DNA of 64,000 nt from Sophora flavescens (Eukaryota > Streptophyta > Magnoliopsida > Fabales > Fabaceae). Shown here one piece after another: positions 10,427-23,050 of the stretch; within the stretch, counting starts at the first letter, position 1, and each line of letters begins with the position of its first letter. Made by a program: the position numbers and the translations under genes. The notes beneath the pieces were generated by a model. That model did not search any database and was not told where the DNA came from. It saw only the letters and a program-made list of their open reading frames with translations. The stretch is taken from NCBI GenBank assembly GCA_030762895.1, contig CM061068.1:79881228-79945227 (forward strand). Reading direction: 5' to 3'.

Positions 10427-13400
10427 ATGGATCGTAGTTGGATGGTTTGTAAGCGCACTAGTGCTGAGTATTTGAAGGGGGTGGGAGAATTTATAGAATT
10501 TTCTCAAAGGAATGTTCCTAATAGTAATGGAATGTTCTGTTTTCCTTGTGTCAAGTGTTTGAATACGAGGAAATGTATGGTGAAGGATATACGTACTCAT
10601 TTGATTTGTGAAGGGATTTTCTTGAGTTATACAAGATGGATACGACATGGTGATGTGTTGTTGAGTAGTACGGCAAGTGTCTCCCAAAGTGAGGACGTTG
10701 ACGTAGATATGGAAGATGATCGAGTAGAGGACATGATCCGTGATATTGGACAAGAATCTTTTCATCGAGCTCATGTGTATGATAGGATGTACGGTGATGC
10801 GGATAAGCCTTTATATCCAGGGTGTACTACTCATACACGGTTGTCGGCGGTGCTAAAATTGGTTTGTGTGAAGGAGAAAAATGGTTGGACCGATAAAAGC
10901 TTCACAGAATTGCTTGAAGTGTTGAAGACTTGCTTCCGGAGGACAACACATTGCCTGACCGTAACTATGAGGCCAAGAAGGTATTGTGTCCTATGGGTAT
11001 GGAGTATAAGAAGATACACGCATGCCCCAATGATTGCATATTGTACACCGGTGTTCATGAAGACAATCACGATTGCCCCAAATGTGGGTTATCACGATAC
11101 AAAGTGAAGGGTGGTGATGATGATGATGATCTTGATGATGTGAGAAAAAAGGGTCCTCCTGCGAAGGTGTTGTGGTATCTTCCAATAATTCCAAGGTTCA
11201 AGCGATTGTTTGCCAATGCGAAAGATGCGAAGAATCTTAGATGGCATAATGATGAGAGGAAACGTGATGGAAAGGTTCGTCATCCTGCTGATTCTATGCA
11301 ATGGAAGAATATCGATACTATGTTTCCGGATTTCGCCGATGAGCCAAGAAACCTAAGGCTTGGACTTTCTACGGATGGAATGAATCCTTATGGTAACATG
11401 AGTAGTATTCATAGTTCATGGCCTGTTCTGTTGGTAATTTACAACATGCCCCCTTGGTTGTGCATGAAGCGCAAATACATGATGTTGTCTATGATGATTT
11501 CGGGCCCAAAGCAACCGGGAAATGACTTAGATGTTTATCTACATCCCTTGATTGAAGACTTGAAAATGCTGTGGGTGGAAGGTGTTGATGTAGTTGATGG
11601 GTATTCTCATGAGACTTTCAAGCTTCGTGCCATGTTATTTTGCACCATCAACGACTTTCCAGCATACGGTAACTTGTCCGGGTACAGTGTCAAGGGGCAT
11701 AAAGCATGCCCTATATGTGAAGAAGGCATATGCTACACTCAGTTGCATCATGGAAAGAAGACGGTTTACCTTGGGCATCGGAGATTTCTTAGACGTGATC
11801 ACCCATATCGTAAGATGAAAAAAGCTTTTAATGGATACCAAGAGACAGAAGAAGCGTCGACGGCCTTAATTGGAGAGCAGGTTTATCAGAGGGTAAAGGG
11901 CATCGATGTTATATTCGGCAAGTCCAAAAAGAAAGGTAAAGCTGCTGAGAAAAACATATGGAAGAAGAGGTTGATATTCTTTAATCTTCCATACTAGCGC
12001 AATCTTGATGTCAGACACTGCATTGATGTGATGCATGTGGATAAAAATGTGTGTGATAGTGTGATCGGGACGCTTCTCAACATTCAGGGCAAGACAAAGG
12101 ATGGTGTGAATGCTCGTCTCGACCTCGTTGCTATGGGTATACAAGAGCAGTTAGCTCCAGTTGTTGAGGATGGTAAGCGGACTTATTTGCCGGCATCATG
12201 TCATACTTTGTCAAAAAAGAGAGACAAAGTTTCTGCGGGTGTCTTCAGGGCATTAAAGTTCCACATGGTTACTCTTCAAATATGAAGAGACTTGTCTCTA
12301 GTGATCTTAAATTGGTTGGCTTAAAGTCTCATGATTGTCACATCTTGATGCAACAATTTCTGCCCGTTGCTATTCGTGGTATTGCTCCAAAAAATGTGAG
12401 ACATGACATTACTCGGTTGTGCTCATTCTTCAATTCTATATGTAGCAAAGTCGTTGACCCCCATATGTTGGATGACTTGGAAGTTGAGGCTGCTACAATC
12501 TTGTGCCAATTGGAGATGTATTTTCCTCCTTCCTTTTTCGACATAATGGTTCACTTAATTGTTCATTTGGTGAGGGAGATTAGATTATGCGGGCCGGTTT
12601 TTCTGAGATGGATGTACCCAGTTGAGCGCTACATGAAGATCTTGAAAGGGTACGTGAAAAATACTCATCGTCTGGAAGCATCTATTGTTCAAAGGTATGT
12701 TGCAGAAGAAGCTATTGAGTTTTGTTCGGACTACCTTCATAACACGGATCCTATAGGGGTTCCTAAGCCTCGACATGATGAGATCAGATGTCAAGGTAAG
12801 GGTACACATGGCTTAAGAATTAATAGCAAGGATCGGGAGGAAGTGCTTCAAGCACATTTGTATGTATTGAACAACATCGATTGTGTTCAACCTTTCTTAT
12901 TTGAACATAAAAGAAAAGTTAATCAAGAAAACCCTCGAATGAGCGAAAGGTGGTTGTTGAACAAGCATAACAAGACTTTCTTACCATGGTTTAAGGAAGA
13001 AATGCTTAAGGATGGTAGTACTGCTTCTGATGACGTAAGATGGCTAGCACGTGGGCCTAGCTTCAACGTCATATGTTGGAGCGGATACGACATAATTAAC
13101 TTTTCCTTTTATACAAAGGAACAAGATAACAAGAGTACCATGCAAAATAGTGGGGTTATGATCGTGGCCGAAGCAATGCACTTCTCTAGTGCAAAGGACA
13201 CAAAACCCGTTAAAGAACTGACACCTTACTTTGGATATATTGAAGATATTTGGGTGCTCGATTACACTAAGCTTACGGTGCCGGTTTTTAAATGTAAGTG
13301 GGTTGATAGTAATGGTGGTGTACAAACCGACGAATTGGGGTTCACATTGGTAGACCTCAACAAGTTAGGTCATATAAATGAGCTTTTCATAATGGCTTCC

Positions 13401-13625
13401 CAAGCAAAACAAGTGTTCTACATCACTGATCCTTCTAACAAAAGGTTGTTCGTGGTTCTCCAAGGAAAAAGCATGTATAATGGTAGTGATGAAAATCAAG
13501 ATTCAAATCTTGATATTCCTGAGACTCCTTCTTTTTCAACAAACATGCCTACTATAATCGAGGAGACACAGGTGGACGATGTACATGCCACTCGTGATGA
13601 TCATCACGAAGGGATATTGATATAA
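10427..13625 (+). pseudogene. CACTA TnpD-type transposase, broken
   Basis: The product would excise and reinsert the element in the nucleus. The reading frame starts at ATG 10427 (MDRSWMVCKR) with a transposase-associated domain containing CFPCVKCLN. It continues through the tnp2 core (LSTDGMNPYGNMSS; CPICEEG; CIDVMHVDKNVCDS), a DUF4218 region (MYPVERYMKILKGYVKN) and a DUF4216 region (YFGYIEDIWVLDY, FYITDPSNKRLFVVLQGK), ending at 13625. Total length, about 1066 codons, is normal for the family. It is interrupted by a frameshift near 10925-10935, a TAG at 11995-11997 and a frameshift near 12214-12225. The motif usually read H-(I/V)-E-K-N-V is HVDKNV here, so the acidic residue is Asp, not Glu. 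I call it a pseudogene. Introns are unlikely to explain the breaks because homology continues on both sides without a gap. Confidence 0.9.
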
Positions 13626-13855
13626 GTAGTTTAAACTTAGTATACATTTATTTTTATTTATATTTCTGTATTTATATTGAGTTATAACCTATGTTAATAA
13701 ATATATATTGTTTCTGAACATGAATACATATGGATCATTGTTCCATTTTTCCTTTGAAATTCTGTAATGTGTGTGATATTTTGTGTTACTGGGATATTTA
13801 CTGAATGCAGGGATAGCTGAGAGGAGTGATATTTTAAAAGTGAATTAAAAAAAAA
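13626..13855 (+). other. AT-rich stretch after the transposase
   Basis: Nothing coding is seen. It contains AATAAA-like signals (TTAATAAATATATATTG near 13693) that could serve for polyadenylation of the transposase transcript. It leads directly into the right subterminal repeats. Confidence 0.35.
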
Positions 13856-14240
13856 ATCTATTAACGTCAGTTGTATCAAACAACTGACGTTAATAGTATT
13901 TTATAAAATATACAGTACACTATTAACGTCAGTTGTGTAAAACAACTGACGTTAAAATTAAAACCTTTAACGTCACTTTCTTTATAACAACTGACGTTAG
14001 TTTAACAAAATTAACATCAGTTGTCTTAAAGAACTAACGTTAATAGTTTTATGTTTAACGTCAGTTGTTTAAACAACTGACGTTAATTTTGACAAAATTA
14101 ACGTCAATTGTGTTAAAGAACCGACGTTAATAATTTTATATTTAACGTCAGTTCTCAACTGACGTTAAAATTTTAACTTTTAACGTCAGCTATATTTACG
14201 TCAGTCACTATTCTGACATAAAAAATCAATTTTAACTGAT
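13856..14240. repeat. CACTA right subterminal repeats
   Basis: A dense series of TTAACGTCAGTTG and CAACTGACGTTAA pairs with short spacers (GTATCAAA, TGTAAAA, TTTAAA), several giving near-perfect hairpins of about 30 bp. This is the densest cluster in the element and ends about 25 bp before the terminus. Confidence 0.88.
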
Positions 14241-14250
14241 GTAAAAAGCA

Positions 14251-14265
14251 CATATTGCACTACTG
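14251..14265 (+). repeat. CACTA right terminus, altered
   Basis: The element ends CATATTGCACTACTG. A canonical CACTA element would end TAGTG, so one base differs. The target duplication CCA follows at 14266-14268. Confidence 0.75.
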
Positions 14266-17200
14266 CCACCTACCATTTTCATTTATCTTTCTTCTCCAAC
14301 TGATCTGTATCGCCCATTTTCCACAACCGTGGACTGTCGTGTTGAAAGTAACTATGTTGGGTCCACAACTATATTCTATATAATATATATTTCAAGGACA
14401 CACCTTTAGAATGTTTTGAGAGGTGTCATCTTCTCATGCAATGGCTTTCAAAGGAAGCTCCTTTAAACCATTCTATTTTTAACAAGTTTTACACAATTGT
14501 AAAATTGAAAAAACAAAAAAAAAAATCAGGCACAATTGGTAGTGGGATCCAGGTCATATTCTTATCAAGCAATTCATTGTTTAACATTCTCTTCTTTATT
14601 ACCGCCCACTCATTGATTACCTTTCATTTGAATTTGAATTGCTACTACTGTTTATTATTTTATTTTTAATTTATTTTAACTCTTTTAATTAGTCTCTCTT
14701 CCAACTAGCAAGCAACCTCCCATGACATCCAATAAAGAAATTCCTTTATTTTTCCTATAGTATTTGCATTCAACCAAATGTTTTATCTTTTCTCAATCAC
14801 TCCCTCTCAGTCATTCGACGTGTTGCTCTCAAGTAACTCTATTCTTCCATTTTTCCTTTCTCCCTCTCAATCGAGACTGTCGCTTCAGCCACCATCTTCT
14901 CTGTCAACTTCCTCCTTGGCATTTTCAATTATCTTTCTTCTCCAACTGACCTGTATCACCCTTTTTGCACAACCATGGACCTTCGTGTTGAACGTAACTA
15001 TGTTGGGTTCACAGCTATATTCTATATAATATATATTTCAAGGAGACGCCTTTGGAATGTTTTGAGAGGTGTCAACTTCTCATGCAATGACTTTCAAAGG
15101 AAGCTCCTTCAAACCATTCTATTTTTAGCAAGTTTTACACAATTGAAAAATTGTAAAAACAAAAAAAATCAGTCACAATTGGTAGTGGTGTCCAGCTCAT
15201 GTTCTTATCACGCATTTCATTGTTTAACGTTCTCTTCTTGATTACCGCCCGCTCATTGATTACCTTTTATTTGAATTTGAATTGCTACTACTGTTTATTA
15301 TTTTATTTTTAATTTCTTTTAACTCTTTTAATTAGTCTCTCTTCCAACCAGCAAGCCACCTCCCACGACATCCAATCAAGAAATTCCTTTATTTTCCTCT
15401 ACGATATGCATTCTACCAAATGTTTTATGTTTTCTCAATCACTCCCTCTAAGCCATTAGACTTGTTACTCTCAGGAAACCATCTTCTTCCCTTTTTCATT
15501 TTTTCAGTTTTATTTTTTCTTTCTCCCCCTCAATCGAGACCGCCGCCGCCCCGAGGAGACTGCCGCCTCGGCCCCCATCTTCTCTGTCAACTTCCTCGCT
15601 GCCGTTTTAATTTATCTTTCTTCTCCAACTGATCTGTATCGTCCTTCTTTCACAATCGTGGACCATCGTGTCGAACATAACTATGTTGGGTTCAAATCTA
15701 TAGTCTATATAAAATATATTTCAAGGACACACCTTTGGAAAGTTTTGACAGGTGTCATCTTCTGATGCAATGGCTATCAAAAGAAGCTCCTTCAAACCAT
15801 TCTATTTTTTTAAAGTTTTACACAATTCTAAAACTGTAAAAAAAAAAATGAGGCACAATTGGTAGTAGGATCCAGCTCATATTCTTATCACGCAATTCAT
15901 TGTTTAACGTTCTCTTCATGATTACCGCCCACTCATTGATTACCTTTTATTTGAATTTGAATTGCTACTACTGTTTATTATTTTATTTTTAATTTCTTCT
16001 AACTCTTTTAATTAGTCTCTCTTCCAACTAGCAAGCCACCTCCCATGACATCCAATCAAGAAATTCCTTTAATTTTCCTCTACAATATGCATTCAACCAA
16101 ACGTTTTATCTTTTCTCAATCACTCCCTCTCAGTCATTCGACGTGCTGCTCTCAGGTAACTCTCCTTCCCTTTTTCCTTTCTCCCTCTCAATCGAGACCG
16201 TCGCCTCAGCCACCATCTTCTCTGTCAACTTCCTCCTTGCCATTTACATTTATCTTTCTTCTCCAACTGATCTGTATCACCCTTTTTGCACAACCATGGA
16301 CCTTCGTGTTGAACGTAACTATGGTAGTTTCACATCTATATTCTGTATAATATATATTTCAAGGACACACCTTTGGAATGTTTTGAGAGGTATCATCTTC
16401 TCATGCAATGGCTTTCAAAGGAAGCACCTTCAAACCATTCTTTTTTTAGCAAGTTTTACACAATTGTAAAATTGTTAAAACAAAAAAAAAATCAATCACA
16501 GTTGGTAGTGGGATCCTGCTCATATTCTTATCACGTAATTCATTGTTTAACGTTCTCTTCTTGATTACCGCCAACTCATTATAAACCTTTTCTTTGAATT
16601 TGAATTACTACGACTGTTTATTATTTTATTTTTAATGTCTTTTAACTCTTTTAATTAGTCTCTCTTCCAACCAGCAAGCAACCTCCCATGACATCCAATC
16701 AAGAAATTCCTTTTTTTCCCTCTATTATATGCATTCAACCAAATGTGTTATCTTTTCTCAATCACTCCCTATCAGTCATTCGACGAGATGCTCTCAGGTA
16801 ACTGTCTTCTTCCCTTTTTCCTTTTTTCAGTTTTATTTTTCCTTTCTACCTCTCAATCGAGACGGTCGCCGCACCGAGGAGATTGTCGCCTCAGCCACCA
16901 TCTTCTCTGTCAACTTCCACCTTGCCATGTTCATTTATCTTTCTTCTCCAACTGACCTGTATCGCCCCCTTTTTCCACAACCGTGGACTGTCGTGTTGAA
17001 CGTAACTATGTTGGGTTCGCAGCTATATTCTATATAATATATATTTCAAGGACACACCTTTGGAATGTTTCGAGTGGTGTCATCTTCTCATGCAATGGCT
17101 TTCAAAGGAAGTTCCTTAAAACCATTCTATTTTTAGCAAGTTTCACACAATTGTAAAGTTGTAAAAACAAAAACAAAAATCAGGCACAATTGATAGTGGG

Positions 17201-17291
17201 ATCCAACTCATATTCTTATCACACAATTCATTGTTTAACGTGCTCTTCTTAATTACCGCCCACTCATTGATTACCTTTTATTTGAATTTGA
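14266..17291 (+). repeat. Satellite array, block B (about 4.5 monomers)
   Basis: The array resumes exactly where block A was interrupted. The GTGTCATCTTCTCATG landmark lies near 14424, 15067, 15749, 16388 and 17068, giving steps of about 643, 682, 639 and 680 bp. Short and long monomers alternate here. The BamHI-type GGATCC is lost in the monomer at 15190 (GTGTCCAG). The block ends within TTTATTTGAATTTGA, where a LINE tail is inserted. Confidence 0.95.
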
Positions 17292-18037
17292 TTTTTTTTT
17301 CAAAACAAAAGGGGCCTCATTAAAACCTTATAGTGCCAAACCCTCGTTAGGGAAAAAATATCAAAAGGAAAAAGAGCACCTAATTTATTACTAAAGTAGG
17401 AAAAGATTACAATGAAACTTGGGTGGACATCAACCAAACCCAAGAAGAGCTAATGAAACCTAAAATTTGGTAAACCACATTTATTTCTAAAAAAGTCTTC
17501 CCTAATAAAATTAGGAATTGTATCCCACCAAACTAATCCCGAGATATTCATACCAAAAGTAGCTAACTTATCGGCACAATGGTTTCCTTCTCTATAAATA
17601 TGAGAGACAACAAAATGCATTTCCTTGGAAAGCAAGACACAGTTAATCCATCTATTTCTGAAACTCCAAGGAACAAGATTGTTGTTAGCAAAAGCAGTCA
17701 CTACAAATTGAGAATCACATTCTAACTAAAGATTATGCCAACCTTTGTTGAAAGCGATTTCAATGGCATTCATGGCATCATGCAATTCAGCTTGGAGAGA
17801 ACCTTGAGAGCCGAGGTTAATTGAAAAAGAACCAAAAAAGTCTGAGAAACTGTCTCTAAATAAACCACTGCAAGCAGCTGAGCCAGGACATCCAAGAGCA
17901 CTACCATCATTGTTGCATTTCACCATGTTAGAAATATGAGGCTGCCATATAACTTAAAAGCAAATAATTTACCAATGCATATCTGCATAACTCTTTTTAA
18001 AAATCAATTTGAAAATGAGGGATTGAAAATGAGGGAT
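17292..18037 (-). mobile_element. 5'-truncated LINE fragment
   Basis: A 746-bp insertion in a satellite monomer. Its plus-strand left edge is a run of T (17292-17300), the poly(A) tail of a minus-strand LINE. TTTGA occurs at both edges (17287-17291, 18038-18042), compatible with a short target duplication. It holds only the RNase H end of ORF2 and a 3' tail. Near the 5' edge GATTGAAAATGAGG is present twice in tandem (about 18006-18035). 5' truncation is the usual result of incomplete target-primed reverse transcription. Confidence 0.85.
17450..17938 (-). pseudogene. LINE ORF2 C-terminus: RNase H domain, broken
   Basis: The minus-strand frame reads VKCNNDGSALG (first catalytic Asp), LQAELHDAMNAIEIA (Glu), a stop, then LECDSQFVV (Asp), and near the end YREGNHCADKLA and FIREDFF. 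This is the plant LINE RNase H domain that degrades RNA in RNA-DNA hybrids during retrotransposition. One TAG lies between HNL and LECDS (about 17723-17725), and the frame ends at 17450. Its sequence differs clearly from the RNase H of the LINE at 32495-38786, so it is a separate family. No reverse transcriptase or endonuclease remains. Confidence 0.85.
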
Positions 18038-21000
18038 TTTGAATTGCTACTACTATTTATTATTTTATTTTTAATTTCTTTTAACTCTTTTAATTAGTCT
18101 CTCTTCCAACAAGCAAGCAACCTCCCATGACATCGAATCAAGAAATTCCTTTTTTTTTCCTCTACGATATTCATTCAACAAAATGTTTTATCTTTTCTCA
18201 ATCACTCCCTCTCAGCCATTAGACTTGCTGCTCTCAAGCAACCCCCTTCCTCCCTTTTTTCCTTTTTTCAGTTTTATTTTTCTTTCTCCCACTCAATCGA
18301 TACCGCCGCCGCCTCGAGGAGACTGCCGCCTCAGCCACCATCTTCTCTGCCAACTTCCTCCCTGCCATTTTTATTTATCTTTCTTCTCCAACTGATATGT
18401 ATCCCCCTTTTTGTACAACCGTGGACCGTCGTGTTGAACATAACTATGTTAGGTTCACATCTATATTCTATTCTATATAATATATATTTCAAGGACACAC
18501 CTTTGGAAAGTTTTGACAGGTGTCATCTTCTCATGCAATGACTTTCAAACGAAGCTCCTTCAAACCATTCTATTTTTAGCAAGTTTTACACAATTGTAAA
18601 ATTGTAAATACAAAAAAAATCAGGCACAATTGGTAGTGGGATCCAGCTCATATTCTTATCACCCCATTCATTGTTTAACGTTCTCTTCTTGATTACCGCC
18701 CACTCATTGATTACCTTTTATTTGAAACTGAATTGGTACTACTGTTTATTATTTTTTTTGTAATTCCTTATAACTCTTTTAATTAGTCTTTCTTCCAACC
18801 AGCAAACAACCTCCCATGACATCCAATCAAGAGATTCCTTTTTTTTTCCTCTACTATATGCATTCAACCAAATGTTTTATCTTTTCTCAAAGACTCCCTC
18901 TCAGTCATTCGACGAGCTGCTCTCAGGTAACTCTCTTCTTCCCTTTTTCCTTTTTTCAGTTTATTTTTCCTTTCCCACTCTCAATCGAGACCGTCGCCGC
19001 CCTGAGGAGACTGCCGCCTCAGCCACCATCTTCTTTGTCAACTTCCTCCCAGCCATTTTCATTTATCTTTCCTCTCCAACTGATCTGTATCACCCTTTTT
19101 GCACAACGATGGACCGCCGTGTTGAACATAACTATGTTGGGTTCACATCTTAATTCTATATAATATATATTTCAAGGACACACCTTTGGAAAGTTTTGAC
19201 TGGTGTCATCTTCTCATGCAATGGCTTTCAAAGGAAGCTCCTTCAAACCATTCTATTTTTAGCAAGTTTTACACAATTGTAAAATTGTAAAAACAAAAAA
19301 AATCAGGCACAATTGATAGTGGGATCCAGTACATATTCTTATCACGCAATTCATTGTTCAACGTTCTCTTCTTGATTACAGCCCACTCATTGATAACCTT
19401 TTATTTGAATTTAAATTACTACTACTGTTTATTATTTTATTTTTAATTTCTTTTAACTCTTTTAATTAGTCTCTCTTCCAACAAGCAAGCAACCTCCCAT
19501 GACATCAGATCAAGAAATTCCTTTTTTTTCCTCTACGATATTCATTCAACCAAATGTTTTTTCTTTTCTCAATCACTCCCTCTCAGTCATTCGACGAGCT
19601 GTTCTCAGGCAACCCTCTTCTTCCCTTTTTTCCTTTTTTCAACTTTATTTGTTCTTTCTCCCACTCAATCGAGACCGCCGCCGCCCCGAGAAGACTACCG
19701 CCTCAGCCACCATCTTCTCTGCCAACTTCCTCCCTGCCATTTTCATTTATGTTTCTTCTCCAACTAACCTGTATCGCCGTTTATGCACAATCGTGGTCCG
19801 TCGTGTTTAACGTATCTATGTTGGGTTCAAAGCTATATTCTATATAATATATATTTCAAGGACACACCTATGGAAAGTTTTGACAGGTGACATCTTCTCA
19901 TGCAGTGACTTTCAAAGGAAGCTCCTTTAAACCATTCTATTTTTAACAAGTTTAACACAATTGTAAAATTGCAAAAAAAAAAATAAAATAAAAAATAAGG
20001 CACAATTGGAAGTGGGATCCAACTCATATTCTTATCACACAATTCATTGTTTAACGTTCTCTTCTTGATTACCGCCCACTCATTGATTACCTTTTATTTG
20101 AATTTGAATTGCTACTACTGTTTATTATTTTATTTTTAGTTTCTTTTAACACTTTTAATTAGTCTCTCTTCCAACCAGCAAGCAACCTCCCGTGACATCC
20201 AATCAAGAAATTCCTTTATTTTTCCTCTACTATGTGCATTCAACCAAATGTTTTATCTTTTCTCAATCACACCATCTCTGTCAATCGACGAGCTGCTCTC
20301 ACAATCAAGATCGTCGCCGCACCGAGGAGACTGTCGCCTCAGCCACCATATTCTCTGTCAACTTTCTCCCCGCCATTTTCATTTATCTTTCTTCTCCAAC
20401 TGACCAGTATCGCCCATTTTGCACAACCATGGACAGTCAGGTTGTACGTAACTATGTTGAGTTCACATCTATATTCTTTATAATATATCTTTCAAGGACA
20501 CACCTTTGGAAAGATTTGACAGGTGTCATCTTCTCATGCAATAGCTTTCAAAGGAAGCTCCTTCAAACCATTCTATATGTAGAAAGTTTTAAACAATTGT
20601 AAAATTGTAAAAACAAAAAAAATTAGGGACAATTGGTAGTGGGATCCAGCTCATATTCTTATCACGCAATTCATTGTTTAACGTTCTCTTCTTGATTACC
20701 GCCCACTCATTGATTACCTTTTACTCGAATTTGAATTGCTACTACTGTTTATTATTTTATTTTTAATTTCTTTTAACTCTTTTAATTAGACTCTCTTCGA
20801 ACAAGCAAGCAACCTCCCATGACATCCAATCAAGAAATTCCTTTTTTTTTACTCTACGATATTCATTCAACCAAATGTTTTATCTTTTCTCAATCACTCC
20901 CTCTCAGCCATTAAAGTTGCTGCTCTCAGGCAACCCTCTTCTTCCATTTTTCCTTTTGTCAGTTTTATTTTTTACTTTCTCCCTCTCAATCGAGACCACC

Positions 21001-22329
21001 GCCGCCCCGAGGATACTGCCGCCTCAGCCACCATCTTCTTTGTCAGCTTCCTCCCTGCCATTTTCATTTATCTTTCTTCTCCAACTGATATGTATCGCCC
21101 TTTTTGCACAACCGTGGACCCTCATGTTGAACATAACTATGTTGGGATCACATCTATATTCTATATAATATATATTTCAAGGACACACCTATGGAAAGTT
21201 ATGACAGGTGTCATCTTCTCATGCAATGGCTTTCAAAGGAAGCTCCTTCAAACCATTCTATTTTTAGCAAGTTTTACACAATTGTAACATTGTAAAAACA
21301 AAAAAAATCAGGCACATTTGGTAGTGGGATCCAGCTCATATTCTTATCACACAATTCATTGTTTGACGTTCTCTTCTTGATTACCGCCCACTCATTGATT
21401 ACCTTTTATTTGAATTTGAATTGCTACTACTCTTTATTATTTTATTTTTAATTTCTTTTAACTCTTTTAATTAGTCTCTCTTTCAACAAGCAAGCAACCT
21501 CCCATGACATCCAATCAAGAAATTCATTTTTTTTCCTCTACGATATGCATTCAATCAAATGTTTTATCTTTTCTCAATCACTCCCTCTTGTCCATTAAAC
21601 TTGCTTCTCTCAGGGAACCCTCTTCTTCCCTTTTGCCTTTTTTCAGTTTTATTTTTTGTTTCTCCCTCTCAATCCAGACCGCCTCCTCAGCCACCATCTT
21701 CTCTGCCAACTTCCTCCCTGCCATTTTCATTTATCTTTCTTCTCCAACTTATCTGTATCGCCCTTTTTGCACAATCGTGGACCGTCGTGTTGCATGTAAC
21801 TATGTTGGGTTCACATTTATATTCTATATAATATATATTTCAAGGACACACCTTTGGAAAGTTTTGACAGGTGACATCTTCTCATGCATTGGCTTTCAAA
21901 GGAAGCTCCTTCAAACCATTCAATTTTTAGCAAGTTTTACACAATTGTAAAATTGTGAAAACAAAAAAAATCAATCACAATTGGTAGTGGGATCCAGCTC
22001 ATATTCTTATCACGCAATTCATTCTTTAACGTTCTCTTCTTGATTACCGCCCACTCATTGATTACCTTTTATTTGAATTTGAATTGCTACTATTGGTTAT
22101 TATTTTATTTTTAATTTTTGTTAACTCTTTTAATTAGTCTCTCTTCCAACAAGCAAGCAACCTCCCATGGCATCCAATCAAGAAATTCATTTTTTTCCAA
22201 TATGATATGCATTCAACAAAATGTTTTATCTTTTCTCAATCACACCCTCTCAGTCATTAGACTTGCTGCTAACAGGAAACCCTCTTCTTCCCTTTTTTCT
22301 TTTTTAAGTTTTAGTTTTTCTTTCTCCCT

Positions 22330-23050
22330 CTCAATCGAGCCCTCCACCGTCGACCGTCGTGTTGAACGTTTATGTTGGGTTCACCTCTATATTCTTTATA
22401 ACATATATTTCAAGGACACACCTTTGGAAAGTTTTGACAGGTGTCATCTTCTCATGCAATGGCTTTCAAAGGAAGCTCCTTCAAACCATTTTATTTTTAG
22501 CAAGTTTTTCACAATTGTAAAATTGTAAAAATAAAAAAAATAGGTCACAATTGATAGTAGGATCCAGCTCATATTCTAATCACGCAATTCATTGTTGAAC
22601 GTTCTCTTATTGATTACCGCCCACTCATTCATTACCTTTTATTTGAATTTGAATTGCTACTACTATTTATTATTTTATTTTTAATTCCTATTAACTCTTT
22701 TAATTAGTCTCTCTTCCAACCAGCAAGCAATCTCCCATGACATCTAATCAACAAATTCCTTTATTTTTCCTCTACTACATGCATTCAAAAAAATGTTTTA
22801 TCTTTTCTCAATCACTCCCTCACAGTCATTCAACGAGCTGCTCTCAGGTAACTCTCTTCTTCCCTCATTCCTTTCTCCCTCTTAATCAAGACCGTCGCCG
22901 CACCGAGGAGACTGTCGCCTCAGCAACCATATTCTTTGTCAACTTCCTCCCTGCCATTTTCATTTATCTTTCTTCTCCAACTGACCTGTATCGCCCTTTT
23001 CACAACCGTGGACAGTCGTGTTGAACGTAACTATGTTGACAGGTGTCATC
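22330..23050 (+). repeat. Two satellite monomers with internal deletions
   Basis: Near 22338-22370 the GC-richer core up to CTGTATCGCCCTTTTTGCAC is missing (about 110 bp). Near 23038 the sequence jumps from AACTATGTTG to ACAGGTGTCATC, removing about 60 bp including the TATATAATATATAT block. TTG at the second break suggests deletion at short homology. A smaller deletion of about 45 bp lies near 20300. Confidence 0.8.

Larger units (their letters stand above)
7330..14265 (+). mobile_element. CACTA (En/Spm-type) DNA transposon
   Basis: A 6936-bp insertion in a satellite monomer, flanked by the 3-bp duplication CCA (7327-7329 and 14266-14268). Removing the element and one CCA restores a normal monomer. 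The left end reads CACTTGTGG. The right end, read inward on the minus strand, is CAGTAGTGCAATATG, so the canonical terminal TAGTG has become TACTG. Both ends carry dense copies of AACGTCAGTTG and its inverse CAACTGACGTT, as expected of CACTA subterminal repeats. The interior encodes a broken TnpD-type transposase. No TnpA-like second gene was recognised. Three-base target duplications and CACTA ends are established hallmarks of this superfamily. The broken transposase and altered right end suggest it cannot move on its own. Confidence 0.92.

Noticed and set aside
13860..14190. Possible CRISPR array (regular short repeats with spacers)
   Set aside because: The motifs are palindromic, unevenly spaced and part of a CACTA subterminal region in a plant genome.
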